Shown here: positions 33,970 through 42,525 of the stretch, one piece after another
How the letters are laid out: each line of letters opens with the position of its first letter
Numbering within the stretch: the first letter of the stretch is position 1
NCBI GenBank assembly: GCA_963422775.4
Contig: CAUJSJ030000169.1
Span: 1 to 64,000 of the forward strand
DNA: 64,000 nt
Source of the DNA: Pelomonas sp963422775
GTDB lineage: Bacteria; Pseudomonadota; Gammaproteobacteria; Burkholderiales; Burkholderiaceae_C
Direction: 5' to 3'
The notes under the pieces: model-generated
What the model was told of the DNA's origin: nothing
Seen by the model: only the letters and a program-made list of their open reading frames with translations
Database searches by the model: none
Made by a program: the position numbers and the translations under genes

Positions 33970-34793
33970 GCCCGCAGCCTCGCCTGCAGGGCGGTCAGGG
34001 TCTGCAGCGCACCGCCGGCCAGACCGACGCCGAAGGCCGCGGCGACCGAAGACTCGCGCGGGTTGATGCGTACCAGCCGGCCGCCGTATTGCACGACCAC
34101 TTGCTGGCCGAAGTGGCGCACGGCGGGCAGGGTGGTGCCGGCACCGATCTCGATGACGACCGGCCGTTCGACCCGGCCCAGCCAGCGCGCCAGTCGACCT
34201 TGCTGGGCTTCGTATCGGTCGGCAACCCAGCCCCGATCGCCGAACATCAGCAGGTTGGGCCGCAGCAGGGCGCCGCAACCGTGGCAGGCCGGCAACGCGC
34301 CGAGCCAGCGGCATTCGGCCTCGTCCACCTCTGGCGCCAGCGCATCCGCCGGCAGCGGCGCCTGGCCGCAGCCGCGCAGGCACTGCAGCCAGTGCAACGA
34401 GCCGTGGCATTCGTGCACCAAGGCCGCCTCGAAGCCTGCGCGCTGGAACTGGCCGTCGACGTTGCTCGTGAACACCGCCATGCCGTGCCGCATACGCTCG
34501 CCCCAGCCCCTGAGCAGCGCGAACCCGGCATGCGGCACGGTGCGGCGGTACAGCGCCAGCCGGTGGCCGTAGAAGCCCCAGGCCAGGCGCGGATCGCGTT
34601 CGAAGGTCTGCGGCGAGGCGACCGTCATGAAGTCCAGCCCGGCGCGCGCCAGGGCCGGGTAGGCGCGCCAGAAGCCCTCGCGGCCGCGGAAGTCCGGCAG
34701 GCCGGAGTCCACGCCCATGCCAGCGCCGGCGGTGATGACCAGCGCGTCGGCCTGGGCGATCAACGCTGCCGCGTGGCTCAGCGCCTCAGTCAT
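33966..34793 (-). CDS. Sirtuin-family NAD-dependent protein deacylase
   Basis: 275 aa. NAD-binding motif GAGMGVDSGLPDFRGREGFW (Gly where sirtuins usually have Ser/Ala), TSNVDGQF for TQNID, catalytic His in VHECHGSLH, and a zinc module with CLRGC and CHGC. The C-terminal GAGTTLPAVRHFG and INPRESSV are also family segments. It removes acyl groups from Lys using NAD. The start overlaps the kefC stop by 8 bp, the stop overlaps the sigma factor start by 4 bp, so all are probably translated from one mRNA. Substrates unknown. Confidence 0.9.
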   Translation of the reverse strand: MTEALSHAAALIAQADALVITAGAGMGVDSGLPDFRGREGFWRAYPALARAGLDFMTVASPQTFERDPRLAWGFYGHRLALYRRTVPHAGFALLRGWGERMRHGMAVFTSNVDGQFQRAGFEAALVHECHGSLHWLQCLRGCGQAPLPADALAPEVDEAECRWLGALPACHGCGALLRPNLLMFGDRGWVADRYEAQQGRLARWLGRVERPVVIEIGAGTTLPAVRHFGQQVVVQYGGRLVRINPRESSVAAAFGVGLAGGALQTLTALQARLRA

Positions 34794-36636
34794 GAGGCGG
34801 GGCCGCGTCCTGCCTGTCCCAGCCGCCGCGCTGGGCCTTGCGGTGCACGTCCTCGGCCTCGCGCTCGGCTGCCATCTGCTGCTCGAACTGCTGGCGGCCC
34901 AGCTTGGCGGCGGCGATCAGCGCGCCCTCGTCACCCTGCAGCGGCACCATCTGGTTGAGCACGTCGATGTTGTGGCGGCGAAAGCGCATGGCCTGGCGGC
35001 GCGCGGCGTGGGGCTCCATGCCGGTCAGCTCCAGCACGCTGCGAGCGCTCATCAGCGCCGAGTCGAAAGTCTCGCGCTCGATGTGGCGCACACCGGCTTC
35101 GTGCAGCTGGTAGTAGTGCTGCACGTTGCGGGCGCGGGCGACGACGGTGAGTTGCGGGAAGTGCGCGCGCGCCAGCTCGGCGATCTCCACGCTCTGGTCG
35201 ATGTCGTCGATGGCGATAACGAGCACGCGCGCGGTCTGGGCACCGGCGCTCTTGAGCAGGTCCAGCCGCGTGGCGTCGCCGTAGTGCACCGTCCAGCCGA
35301 ACTTGCGCAGGCCTTCGATGGCCTCGGCGTCCTGGTCCAGCACGGTGGCCTCGATGCCGTTGGCGCGCAGCATGCGGCCCACGACCTGACCGTAGCGGCC
35401 GCTGCCGGCAATGATGATGGGCGAGGGCGGCGGCGGGGCCTCGTCGCGTTTCTTCTTCTGGCCGATGCGGGCGAGCTTCTGCGACATCAGCCGGTCGCCG
35501 CCCGTCAGCAGCAGCGGCGTGAGCGCCAGCGACAACGCCACGGCCGCCACCAGCGCCGAGTTCTGCGCTGCGTTGATCATCCCTTCGCTCTGCGCGAGCT
35601 GGAAGACGACGAAGCCGAACTCGCCGCCCTGGGCCAGCAGGATGACGAAGGCCGGGCGCTCCACCAGCGGGATCTTCATCGCCTTGGCCATCCCAGCCAG
35701 GACGAGGATCTTGCAGACCAGCAGTGCCAGCACGAGCAGGGCCACGAAGCCCGGCTGGGCGGCGACGGCCTTCAGGTCCAGCCCCATGCCGACGGCGATG
35801 AAGAACAGGCCCAGCAGCAGGCCCTTGAAGGGTTCCAGGTCGGTCTCCAGCTCGCGGCGGTATTCACTTTCTGCCAGCAGCACGCCGGCGAGGAAGGCGC
35901 CCAGCGCCATCGACAGGCCGACGAGCTGCATCAGCGCCGCCGTGCCGAGCACGAGCAGCAGGGCCGCGGCGGTGAAGATCTCTGGCGTCTTGCTGGTGGC
36001 GATCCAGCGCAGCGCGGGGCGCAAGGCCAGGCGGCCGCCGAAGATGATGATGACGATGGCGCCGATGGCCTTGGCCGCCGCGAGCCAGGTCTTGCCGTCG
36101 CCGTCGTCATGCGCGCCGCTGAGCGCCAGCACGGGCACCAGCGCCAGCACGGGGATGGCGGCGATGTCCTGCAGCAGCGCGACGGACAGGATGCTCTCGC
36201 CCGCCGTCGTGCGGCCGAGGTTGCGCTCGGCGAGCACGGCCAGGGCCACGGCGGTGGACGACATCGCCAGGCCCAGGCTGACGACGACGGTCAGCCGCCA
36301 CGGGTAGCCCAACGCGAGGCCGACCAGCGCAAGCGCCGCCGCGCAGCCCAGCAGCTGCACGCTGCCCCAGCCGAAGATGGGCCGACGCATGGCCCACAGC
36401 CGCTTGGGCTCCAGCTCCAGGCCGACGAGGAAGAGCATCAGCACGACGCCCAGCTCGGCCACCTCGGGGATGGCGGTGGACTCCGGGATCAGCCCCAGCA
36501 CGGCCGGGCCGATCAGCAGGCCGGCGACGAGATAGCCGAGGATGGAGCCCAGGCGCAGCCAGCGCGCCAGCGGCACCGCCAGCACCGCTGCGGCGAGAAA
36601 AACCAGGGGAAGCTGAAGCCAGTTGCCATGACTCAT
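34786..36636 (-). CDS. kefC: Glutathione-gated potassium efflux antiporter KefB/KefC
   Basis: 616 aa from ATG at 36636 (MSHGNWLQLPLVFLAAAVLA). About 12 membrane segments in the CPA2 part (SILGYLVAGLLIGP, GLAMSSTAVALAVLAERN, GAFLAGVLLAESEYR with the gating HALESDIEPFKG-like ETDLEPFKGLLLGLF), followed by a cytoplasmic RCK/KTN domain (IIIAGSGRYGQVVGRMLRAN, then TVVARARNVQHYYQL). It exports K+ in exchange for H+ during electrophile stress. It overlaps kefF by 4 bp. Confidence 0.93.
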   Translation of the reverse strand: MSHGNWLQLPLVFLAAAVLAVPLARWLRLGSILGYLVAGLLIGPAVLGLIPESTAIPEVAELGVVLMLFLVGLELEPKRLWAMRRPIFGWGSVQLLGCAAALALVGLALGYPWRLTVVVSLGLAMSSTAVALAVLAERNLGRTTAGESILSVALLQDIAAIPVLALVPVLALSGAHDDGDGKTWLAAAKAIGAIVIIIFGGRLALRPALRWIATSKTPEIFTAAALLLVLGTAALMQLVGLSMALGAFLAGVLLAESEYRRELETDLEPFKGLLLGLFFIAVGMGLDLKAVAAQPGFVALLVLALLVCKILVLAGMAKAMKIPLVERPAFVILLAQGGEFGFVVFQLAQSEGMINAAQNSALVAAVALSLALTPLLLTGGDRLMSQKLARIGQKKKRDEAPPPPSPIIIAGSGRYGQVVGRMLRANGIEATVLDQDAEAIEGLRKFGWTVHYGDATRLDLLKSAGAQTARVLVIAIDDIDQSVEIAELARAHFPQLTVVARARNVQHYYQLHEAGVRHIERETFDSALMSARSVLELTGMEPHAARRQAMRFRRHNIDVLNQMVPLQGDEGALIAAAKLGRQQFEQQMAAEREAEDVHRKAQRGGWDRQDAAPPHD

Positions 36637-37283
36637 TGGGTGCCCCCCAGCGTCGAGAACAACGGCGGCCTTTCGTCCAGGCCCACAGCTTCCTCGTCGC
36701 CGACTTCCGGCGCGGCGAGGTCGTGGCACCACTCGGGATAGTGCGCCAGCCGCTTGACGAACAGCTCGGCATGCGCAGCGATCTCCTCGTCGGTCGCGCG
36801 GTGGGCGGCATGCAGGATCTGCGGAGGCAGATAGTGCATGCCGCAGGTCTTGGCCGACTGCTGATAGGGCAGCAGGAATTCCTCGATGGCATGGTGGTTG
36901 TGGCCGCCCGGTGCATAGGCCTCGGCGCCGCCGCCGGTGGAGGCCACCAGCCAGAAATCCTTGCCATGCAGGGCCGTGCCGCCGGGGCCGTAGGCCCAGC
37001 CCAGGCGCGGCACTTCGTCCAGCCAGAGCTTTTGCAGCGCTGGCATGCTGTACCAGTAGATGGGGTGCAGCATGACGACGAGGCGCGCCGCTTCAAGGGC
37101 GCGCTGCTCGGCCTCGATGTGGATGTGGAAATCGGGGTAGAGCCGGTAGAGGTCGCGCAACTCGACGCGGCCGGCCGCGGGCGAGGCCCGCAGCGCGTCG
37201 AGCACGGTGCGGGTTGCGTGGGAGCGGGCGAGGTCCGGGTGGGCGGCGAGGACGAGGATGTCGCGGGCGTTGGCGTCGGGCAT
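36633..37283 (-). CDS. kefF: KefF-type NAD(P)H quinone oxidoreductase, ancillary subunit of KefC
   Basis: 216 aa, flavodoxin-like fold with ILVLAAHPDLARSHATRTVL, LVVMLHPIYWYSMPALQKLW, LDEVPRLGWAYGPGGTALHG and GGAEAYAPGGHNHH. Such proteins bind FMN and are required for full activity of KefC. Overlap of 4 bp with kefC supports a fixed partnership. First gene of the overlapping kefF-kefC-sirtuin-sigma-kinase chain. Confidence 0.9.
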   Translation of the reverse strand: MPDANARDILVLAAHPDLARSHATRTVLDALRASPAAGRVELRDLYRLYPDFHIHIEAEQRALEAARLVVMLHPIYWYSMPALQKLWLDEVPRLGWAYGPGGTALHGKDFWLVASTGGGAEAYAPGGHNHHAIEEFLLPYQQSAKTCGMHYLPPQILHAAHRATDEEIAAHAELFVKRLAHYPEWCHDLAAPEVGDEEAVGLDERPPLFSTLGGTQ

Positions 37284-37311
37284 GGCCCGCGAGGTTAACT
37301 TGCCGGCGCGG

Positions 37312-37872
37312 CTAGAACTTGAAGGCCAGGCCCACCTCGGCCTTCTGCTGCGTGAAGCGGTCGCCGTCGCTGCGACGCGAGCCGTAGCGGTTGTATTCGA
37401 CGGTGGCGGACACCTGCGGTGTGAGCTTCCATTCCACGCCGCTGCCGAACATGGGCCGCACGAAGGACTCGCGATCGGTGTGGCCCCGTGAGTCGCTGGC
37501 CTTGAGCCGGTTCACGGCCAGGCCGAGCTTGCCGAAGAGCGCGAAGGAATCGCCGAGCGAGGTGGTGGCCCGTGCCGCCAGGTAGGTGACGCTGGTGGAC
37601 ATCTTCAGCTGGTAGGGGGACCCTGGCGTGGGGTCGGCGCCGTGGTAGCTGCCGAAGGCGCCATAGCCCAGCTCGGCCGCCCAGGTGGGCGTGAACTGCA
37701 GCCCGGCGTACAGCTTCATCGCATGCGGCTTGTTGTCGTTGGCCACGGCATGGCCGTTGATGTTGAAGTTCGCCTCGCCAGGGGTGGCGAGATTGAAGCC
37801 GACGTAGGGGTCGGCGGCATGCGCGGGCAGGGCGGCCAGCGCGGTGGCGGTGAGGAACAGCACAGCTTTCAA
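37312..37872 (-). CDS. Small OmpA-type beta-barrel outer membrane protein
   Basis: 186 aa with a signal peptide (MKAVLFLTATALAALPAHA, cleavage after AHA). The mature part starts ADPYVGFNLATPGEANFNIN and shows alternating hydrophobic strands ending with Phe (KAEVGLAFKF), the recognition signal of outer-membrane barrels. The 8-strand size matches the OmpA/OprF N-terminal barrel group. It lies 53 bases after the histidine kinase and 28 bases before kefF on the same strand; expression with the two-component genes is possible. Confidence 0.85.
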   Translation of the reverse strand: MKAVLFLTATALAALPAHAADPYVGFNLATPGEANFNINGHAVANDNKPHAMKLYAGLQFTPTWAAELGYGAFGSYHGADPTPGSPYQLKMSTSVTYLAARATTSLGDSFALFGKLGLAVNRLKASDSRGHTDRESFVRPMFGSGVEWKLTPQVSATVEYNRYGSRRSDGDRFTQQKAEVGLAFKF

Positions 37873-37925
37873 ACAAGGCTCCGGGTCGTTGAGGAAGTGA
37901 CCGGGCCATTGTTGAAAGCCGTGCC

Positions 37926-39308
37926 TTAAGGAATGCCCAAGACGCTGCGCGGCAGCTGCAGCTCGAAGCGGGCGCCGCTTCCGCCCGGCCGCGCGAGGCC
38001 GTCGCCGAGCGCGACCTGGCCGCCCAGCCGGTCGGCGGCCCGCGCCACGATGGCCAGGCCCAGCCCGCTGCCCTGCACGTCGTGCCCGGCGCCGCGCCAG
38101 AAGCGCTCGAAGGCCAGGGCGCGGTCGGCAGGCGCAATGCCCGGGCCGTCGTCGGCCACGGCCAGCCGCGGGCCGTCGGGCGTGATGGTGAGGCTGACTT
38201 CGATGCGGCCGCCGCGGCCCACGTAGCGCAGCGCGTTGTCGAGCAGGTTCTGCAGCAACGACTGCAGCGCCACCGCGTCCAGACGCACCGGCATTTGATC
38301 CGGTGCGTCCAGCGCCAGGGCAATGCCGCGCTCGTGTGCGACGCCAGCCTGCTCGGCCAGCCGCAGTGCGCAGAAATGCGCCAGGTCGAGGGCGGCCGGC
38401 GCGGCGGGCTGCTCGTTGTCGAGGCTGGCCAGGTCCAGCAACTGGCGTGACAGGTGGGCGCTGCGCGCGATGGCCTGCTGCAGACCGGCGGCGGCAGTGG
38501 CGCGTGCGTCGGCATCACCGGCGTGTACGAGGGCGTGGGTCTGCGTGGCGACGACGGCCAGCGGCGTGCGCAGTTCGTGCGCGGCCTCGTGCACGAAGGC
38601 GCGTTCGCGGGCGCGGCGCTGGCGCAGGCGGCTCAGCAGCGCGTCGAAGGCCTGTCCCAGCGGGCGCAGCTCGCGGTAGCGCAGGTCCACGTCCAGCGGC
38701 GCCAGGTCCTGCCGCAGGTCCAGGCCGTTCAGCCTGCGAGCAAAGCGGCGCAGCGGCGCCAGGCCCGTGTAGACGGCGATCCACAGCGGCAGCAGCATCA
38801 GCGGGAAACCCACCAGCAGCTGCATGCCCAGCGCCTTGCCGGCAAAGAGTAGCAGTTGCGCGCGCGACAGCGCCGGCTCGGCCAGCCGCAGCGACCAGCG
38901 CGGCCCGTCCTGGCGGTAGGTCCAGTGCGTGCGGCCGGCGATGGTCTGTTCGCCCACGCCGGGCTTGGCGATGGCGTCGGCCGGTGCCGATGCATAGACC
39001 TGCCGGCCTCCACGGTCCAGCAACTGCACCAGCAGCGGGCCTGTCGTCATGTTGAGCCCTGAGCGCAGCCCGTTGATGTAGCGCGTGTGGCCGTCGAGTA
39101 CACGGGCGGCCAAGGCGCCATCGTCGATTTCCTCCAGCCCCGCGGCGAGTTGCCGGCCCAGTTGGCGCACGCCGGGGTCGGTGGCGAGTTGGTGCTGGAC
39201 GTCGAGTTGGTCGTCCACCAGCAGCAGCACCGAGCACAGCGTGAAGGCGAGCAGCAGCGCCAGGATCAGCCGGCGCGTCAGCGTGGGTTGCAGCCATGCC
39301 CTCCTCAT
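37926..39308 (-). CDS. QseC/TctE-like membrane sensor histidine kinase
   Basis: 460 aa from MRRAWLQPTLTRRLILALLL. Two membrane helices (about 12-33 and 155-180) enclose a periplasmic sensor of about 120 residues. HAMP-like linker, H-box in HEAAHELRTPLAVVATQTHA, N-box LLQNLLDNALRYVG, G1 ADDGPGIAP, G2 GSGLGLAIV. Start overlaps the response regulator stop by 4 bp. It probably phosphorylates that regulator; the sensed signal is unknown. Confidence 0.9.
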   Translation of the reverse strand: MRRAWLQPTLTRRLILALLLAFTLCSVLLLVDDQLDVQHQLATDPGVRQLGRQLAAGLEEIDDGALAARVLDGHTRYINGLRSGLNMTTGPLLVQLLDRGGRQVYASAPADAIAKPGVGEQTIAGRTHWTYRQDGPRWSLRLAEPALSRAQLLLFAGKALGMQLLVGFPLMLLPLWIAVYTGLAPLRRFARRLNGLDLRQDLAPLDVDLRYRELRPLGQAFDALLSRLRQRRARERAFVHEAAHELRTPLAVVATQTHALVHAGDADARATAAAGLQQAIARSAHLSRQLLDLASLDNEQPAAPAALDLAHFCALRLAEQAGVAHERGIALALDAPDQMPVRLDAVALQSLLQNLLDNALRYVGRGGRIEVSLTITPDGPRLAVADDGPGIAPADRALAFERFWRGAGHDVQGSGLGLAIVARAADRLGGQVALGDGLARPGGSGARFELQLPRSVLGIP

Positions 39309-39964
39309 CTGCAGTCCAGCCAGTAACCCACGCCGCGCAGCGTGCCGATGCGGGCCGCGCCCACCTTGCGGCGCAGGTTGGCCAGGTGCACCTCCAGCGT
39401 GCCGAACTCCATCGGGTCGCCCAGCGGCGCCAGGCGTTGCGCGAGCTGGTGCTTGGCGACCACGCCGCCGTGTTCGCGTGCCAGCTCCAACAGCAGCTGG
39501 TATTCGCGCGGCGACAGTGCCAGCTCCACGCCCTCCAGCAGCACGCGCTGGCGACGCGGTTCGATCACGAGGCCGCCGAGCGTCCACTCGTCGCTGGCCT
39601 GCTGGGCGCAGCGCCGCAGCACCGAGCGCAGCCGCGCAATCAGTTCGGGCATCTCGAAGGGCTTGACCACGTAGTCATCCGCGCCGCCATCGAAGCCGGC
39701 GAGGCGGTCCTGCAGCGCGGCGCGTGCGGTGATGACGATGACCGGCACCGCGCTGCCCTGGTGGCGCCAGCGTGTCAGCAACTGGCGGCCGTCGCCGTCA
39801 GGCAGGGTCTGGTCGAGCAGCACGGCGTCCTGCGCGGCGGGGTCGAGCTGCCAGGGCGCGTCGTTGGCGCGCCGCAGCCAGGTGCTGCTGTGCCCTTCGG
39901 TGTGCAGCGCGGCCTGCAGCGCGTGGCCCAGGCCGAGGTCGTCCTCGATCAACAGAATATGCAT
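39305..39964 (-). CDS. OmpR/PmrA-QseB-type response regulator
   Basis: 219 aa. Receiver with D8/D9, phospho-acceptor Asp51 (AVLLDQTLPDGDG) and Lys in VVKPFE; C-terminal winged helix of the OmpR type (ELALSPREYQLLLELAREHG, EVHLANLRRKVGAARIGTLR, GVGYWLDC). First gene of the kinase/barrel group. Divergent from the MaoC gene; the gap holds a GAGGTTAAC stretch but no proven operator. Confidence 0.92.
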   Translation of the reverse strand: MHILLIEDDLGLGHALQAALHTEGHSSTWLRRANDAPWQLDPAAQDAVLLDQTLPDGDGRQLLTRWRHQGSAVPVIVITARAALQDRLAGFDGGADDYVVKPFEMPELIARLRSVLRRCAQQASDEWTLGGLVIEPRRQRVLLEGVELALSPREYQLLLELAREHGGVVAKHQLAQRLAPLGDPMEFGTLEVHLANLRRKVGAARIGTLRGVGYWLDCR

Positions 39965-40049
39965 GGAGCGGCGGTGTCGCGTGGGCTACGGTCGATCAGG
40001 GCGCGCGAGGTTAACGTAGTGGCACATCCGCCACCTTGCGTCACCCTGC

Positions 40050-40505
40050 ATGCGCCACTTCGACACCCTTGCCGATCTTGAATCCCTGATCGGCCAACCG
40101 CTGGGCCACAGCGACTGGATCACCGTCGACCAAGCGCGCGTGAACGCCTTTGCCGAGGCGACGCAGGACCGGCAGTGGATCCACGTCGATCCCGAGCGCG
40201 CCAGGGAAGGGCCGTTCGGCGGGCCGATCGCGCATGGCTTCCTGACGCTGTCGCTGATCCCATATTTCTTCGAGACCGGCTTTGCGGTGCGTGAATCGCG
40301 CATGGTGCTGAACTACGGATTGAACAAGGTGCGGTTCACGGCGCCGGTGCCGGTGGGCAGCCGGTTGCGAGCCGCGTTCAAGCTGCTGGCCGTGGACTAC
40401 GTGGCCGGCGGTGCCAAGCAGTTGACGGTGGAAGTGGCCATCGAGATGGAAGGTGGCACCAAGCCGGTCTGTGTGGCGGAGAGTCTCGCGCGGCACTACC
40501 GCTGA
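40050..40505 (+). CDS. MaoC-type (R)-hydratase
   Basis: 151 aa, one hot-dog domain. Conserved hydratase motif: FAEATQDRQWIHVDPERARE then GPFGGPIAHGFLTLSL, with the catalytic Asp (DRQWIH) and His (IAHGF). Members hydrate enoyl-CoA in (R) configuration for fatty-acid or polyhydroxyalkanoate metabolism. It stands alone, divergent from the response regulator and 48 bases before the DUF808 gene. Confidence 0.92.
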   Translation: MRHFDTLADLESLIGQPLGHSDWITVDQARVNAFAEATQDRQWIHVDPERAREGPFGGPIAHGFLTLSLIPYFFETGFAVRESRMVLNYGLNKVRFTAPVPVGSRLRAAFKLLAVDYVAGGAKQLTVEVAIEMEGGTKPVCVAESLARHYR

Positions 40506-40553
40506 AGGAGGGCGATAGCATGGCGGCCGTTTCAACGACCGTCCAATCGCTCC

Positions 40554-41459
40554 ATGGCTTCCAGCCTGCTCGTTCTGCTCGACGACATCGCCACCGTCCT
40601 GGACGACGTGGCGACCATGACCAAGGTCGCCGCCAAGAAGACCGCCGGTGTGCTGGGCGATGACCTGGCGCTGAACGCCCAGCAGGTCACCGGCGTGAAT
40701 GCCGACCGCGAGTTGCCCGTCGTCTGGGCCGTGGCGGTGGGTTCGCTGCTGAACAAGGCCATCCTGGTGCCGGCAGCACTCGCCATCTCGGCTTTCGCGC
40801 CCTGGGCCATCACACCGCTGCTGATGGTGGGCGGCGCCTACCTGTGCTTCGAGGGGTTCGAAAAACTGGCCCACAAGGTCCTGCACAGCGCCGAGGAAGA
40901 CCAGGCCCATCACGACGAGCTGGTGAAGGCCATTGCCGACCCGAAGGTGGACATGGCCGCCTACGAGCGTGACAAGGTCAAGGGCGCCATCCGCACCGAC
41001 TTCATCCTGTCCGCCGAGATCATCGTCATCGCGCTGGGCACGGTGGCCACGGCGCCGCTGCAGACCCAGCTGGCCGTGCTGGTGGCGGTGTCCATCGCGA
41101 TGACGGTCGGTGTGTACGGCTTCGTGGCCGGCATCGTGAAGATGGACGACGTGGGGTTGTGGCTGTCGCGCAAGCCCGGCGCAGCCGCGCAAGGCGTCGG
41201 CCGCTTCCTGCTGGCGGCGGCGCCGCGCTTGATGAAGCTGCTGACGGTGCTGGGCACGGCGGCGATGTTCCTGGTGGGTGGCGGCATCCTGGTGCATGGC
41301 ATCGCGCCGCTGCACCACGCCATCGCGCAGCTGGCGCAAGGACGGGCGTGGCTGGTGGCGGCGGTGCTGGAGAACGGGGCGAACGCGCTGGTGGGCGTCA
41401 TCGCCGGGGCGCTGGTGCTGGCCGGCGTGGTGGCCGTGCAGAAGCTGCGCGGGAAGTGA
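40554..41459 (+). CDS. DUF808/YedI-type inner membrane protein
   Basis: 301 aa, starting MASSLLVLLDDIATVLDDVA, with the family signature TKVAAKKTAGVLGDDLALNA and then ADRELPVVWAVAVGSLLNK. Several membrane segments (AILVPAALAISAFAPWAI, LAVLVAVSIAMTVGVYGFVA, LTVLGTAAMFLVGGGILVHG, ALVLAGVVAVQ). The family is widespread and of unknown function. Convergent with scpA, whose stop is 4 bases away. Confidence 0.9.
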   Translation: MASSLLVLLDDIATVLDDVATMTKVAAKKTAGVLGDDLALNAQQVTGVNADRELPVVWAVAVGSLLNKAILVPAALAISAFAPWAITPLLMVGGAYLCFEGFEKLAHKVLHSAEEDQAHHDELVKAIADPKVDMAAYERDKVKGAIRTDFILSAEIIVIALGTVATAPLQTQLAVLVAVSIAMTVGVYGFVAGIVKMDDVGLWLSRKPGAAAQGVGRFLLAAAPRLMKLLTVLGTAAMFLVGGGILVHGIAPLHHAIAQLAQGRAWLVAAVLENGANALVGVIAGALVLAGVVAVQKLRGK

Positions 41460-41463
41460 TCGA

Positions 41464-42303
41464 TCAGTTGGCGCTGTACGCCAGCCTGACGTAAATCGGC
41501 GCGAACGCCTCGGCCTGCGTGATCTCCAGCAGGCACTCCTTGGCCAGCTCCAGCATCGCGATGAAGGTGACGACGAGCACGGCCTGGCCTTTCTCGACGT
41601 CGAAGAGCTTCTCGAACTCGACGAAGCGCTGGCCCTGCAGGCGGCGCAGCACGATGCTCATGTGCTCGCGCACCGACAGCTGCTCGCGGCTGATCTTGTG
41701 GTGCTGGTTGAGCTTGGCGCGCTTCAAGATGTCGAGCCAGGCCTCGCGCAGGTCGATGGTGGAGACGTCGGGGAAGTTGGGCGCCAGTGACTGCTCGATG
41801 TGGATCTGCGCGCGCAGGAAGTCGCGCCCCAGCACGGGCAGGCGGTCCAGCCGCGCGGCGGCGAGCTTCATCTGCTCGTACTCCAGCAGCCGGCGCACGA
41901 GCTCGGCGCGCGGGTCCTCGACCTCCTTGCCGTCCTCGCTCTTCTTGGGCGGCAGCAGCATGCGCGACTTGATCTCGATGAGCATCGCCGCCATCAGCAG
42001 GTATTCGCTGGCCAGCTCCAGGTTGTGGCGGCGGATCTGCTCGACGTAGCTGAGGTACTGGCGCGTCACGTCGGCCAGCGGGATGTCGAGGATGTTGAAG
42101 TTCTGCTTGCGGATCAGGTAGAGCAGCAGGTCCAGCGGGCCCTGGAAGGCCTCCAGGAACACCTCCAGCGCATCGGGTGGGATGTAGAGGTCCAGCGGCA
42201 TCTGGAACAGCGGCTCGCCGTACAGGCGTGCCACGGCCACCGCGTCGACCACCTCTGGCAACTCGGCTACGGCTTGGCTGGCTTCGTCAGCCATGGCCGT
42301 CAA
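41464..42303 (-). CDS. scpA: Chromosome segregation and condensation protein ScpA
   Basis: 279 aa. Kleisin-family segments: EVFLEAFQGPLDLLLYLIRK, NFNILDIPLADVTRQYLSY and ELASEYLLMAAMLIEIKSRM near the N terminus, and a C-terminal winged helix (VTFIAMLELAKECLLEITQA). ScpA links the heads of SMC and recruits ScpB. A shorter start (MADEASQ at 42294) is possible. Three bases downstream of the DUF3460 gene. Confidence 0.92.
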   Translation of the reverse strand: MTAMADEASQAVAELPEVVDAVAVARLYGEPLFQMPLDLYIPPDALEVFLEAFQGPLDLLLYLIRKQNFNILDIPLADVTRQYLSYVEQIRRHNLELASEYLLMAAMLIEIKSRMLLPPKKSEDGKEVEDPRAELVRRLLEYEQMKLAAARLDRLPVLGRDFLRAQIHIEQSLAPNFPDVSTIDLREAWLDILKRAKLNQHHKISREQLSVREHMSIVLRRLQGQRFVEFEKLFDVEKGQAVLVVTFIAMLELAKECLLEITQAEAFAPIYVRLAYSAN

Positions 42304-42306
42304 GGC

Positions 42307-42510
42307 TTACTTGCCGGACGTTTGATAGACGTAGGGCTGCTGGGGCACCTTGGCTTCGTTGAAGCCGGCCTCGGCAGCGCGGTCCTGTTCCTTGTCCCAC
42401 AGCAGCGCGCGGCCGGCGCGCTGTTCGGATTCCAGCGTCGGGCGCTGCGCCTTGAGCTGCTCGATGAAGGAGGTGACTTCGGACTTGTAGGGCTTCCAGA
42501 ACAGGGGCAT
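42307..42510 (-). CDS. DUF3460 family protein
   Basis: 67 aa, MPLFWKPYKSEVTSFIEQLK, then ESEQRAGRALLWDKEQDRAA and the tail VPQQPYVYQT. This short betaproteobacterial family of unknown function is normally found right before scpA, as here. Neighbour spacing of 3 bases suggests coupled expression. Confidence 0.88.
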   Translation of the reverse strand: MPLFWKPYKSEVTSFIEQLKAQRPTLESEQRAGRALLWDKEQDRAAEAGFNEAKVPQQPYVYQTSGK

Positions 42511-42525
42511 GACGGGTCTCTCTGA

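Noticed and set aside
37284..40012. Shared 12-mer CGCGAGGTTAAC upstream of kefF and of the QseB-like regulator
   Set aside because: Twelve-base matches are expected by chance in 64 kb of biased DNA; no second half-site or conserved spacing was seen.
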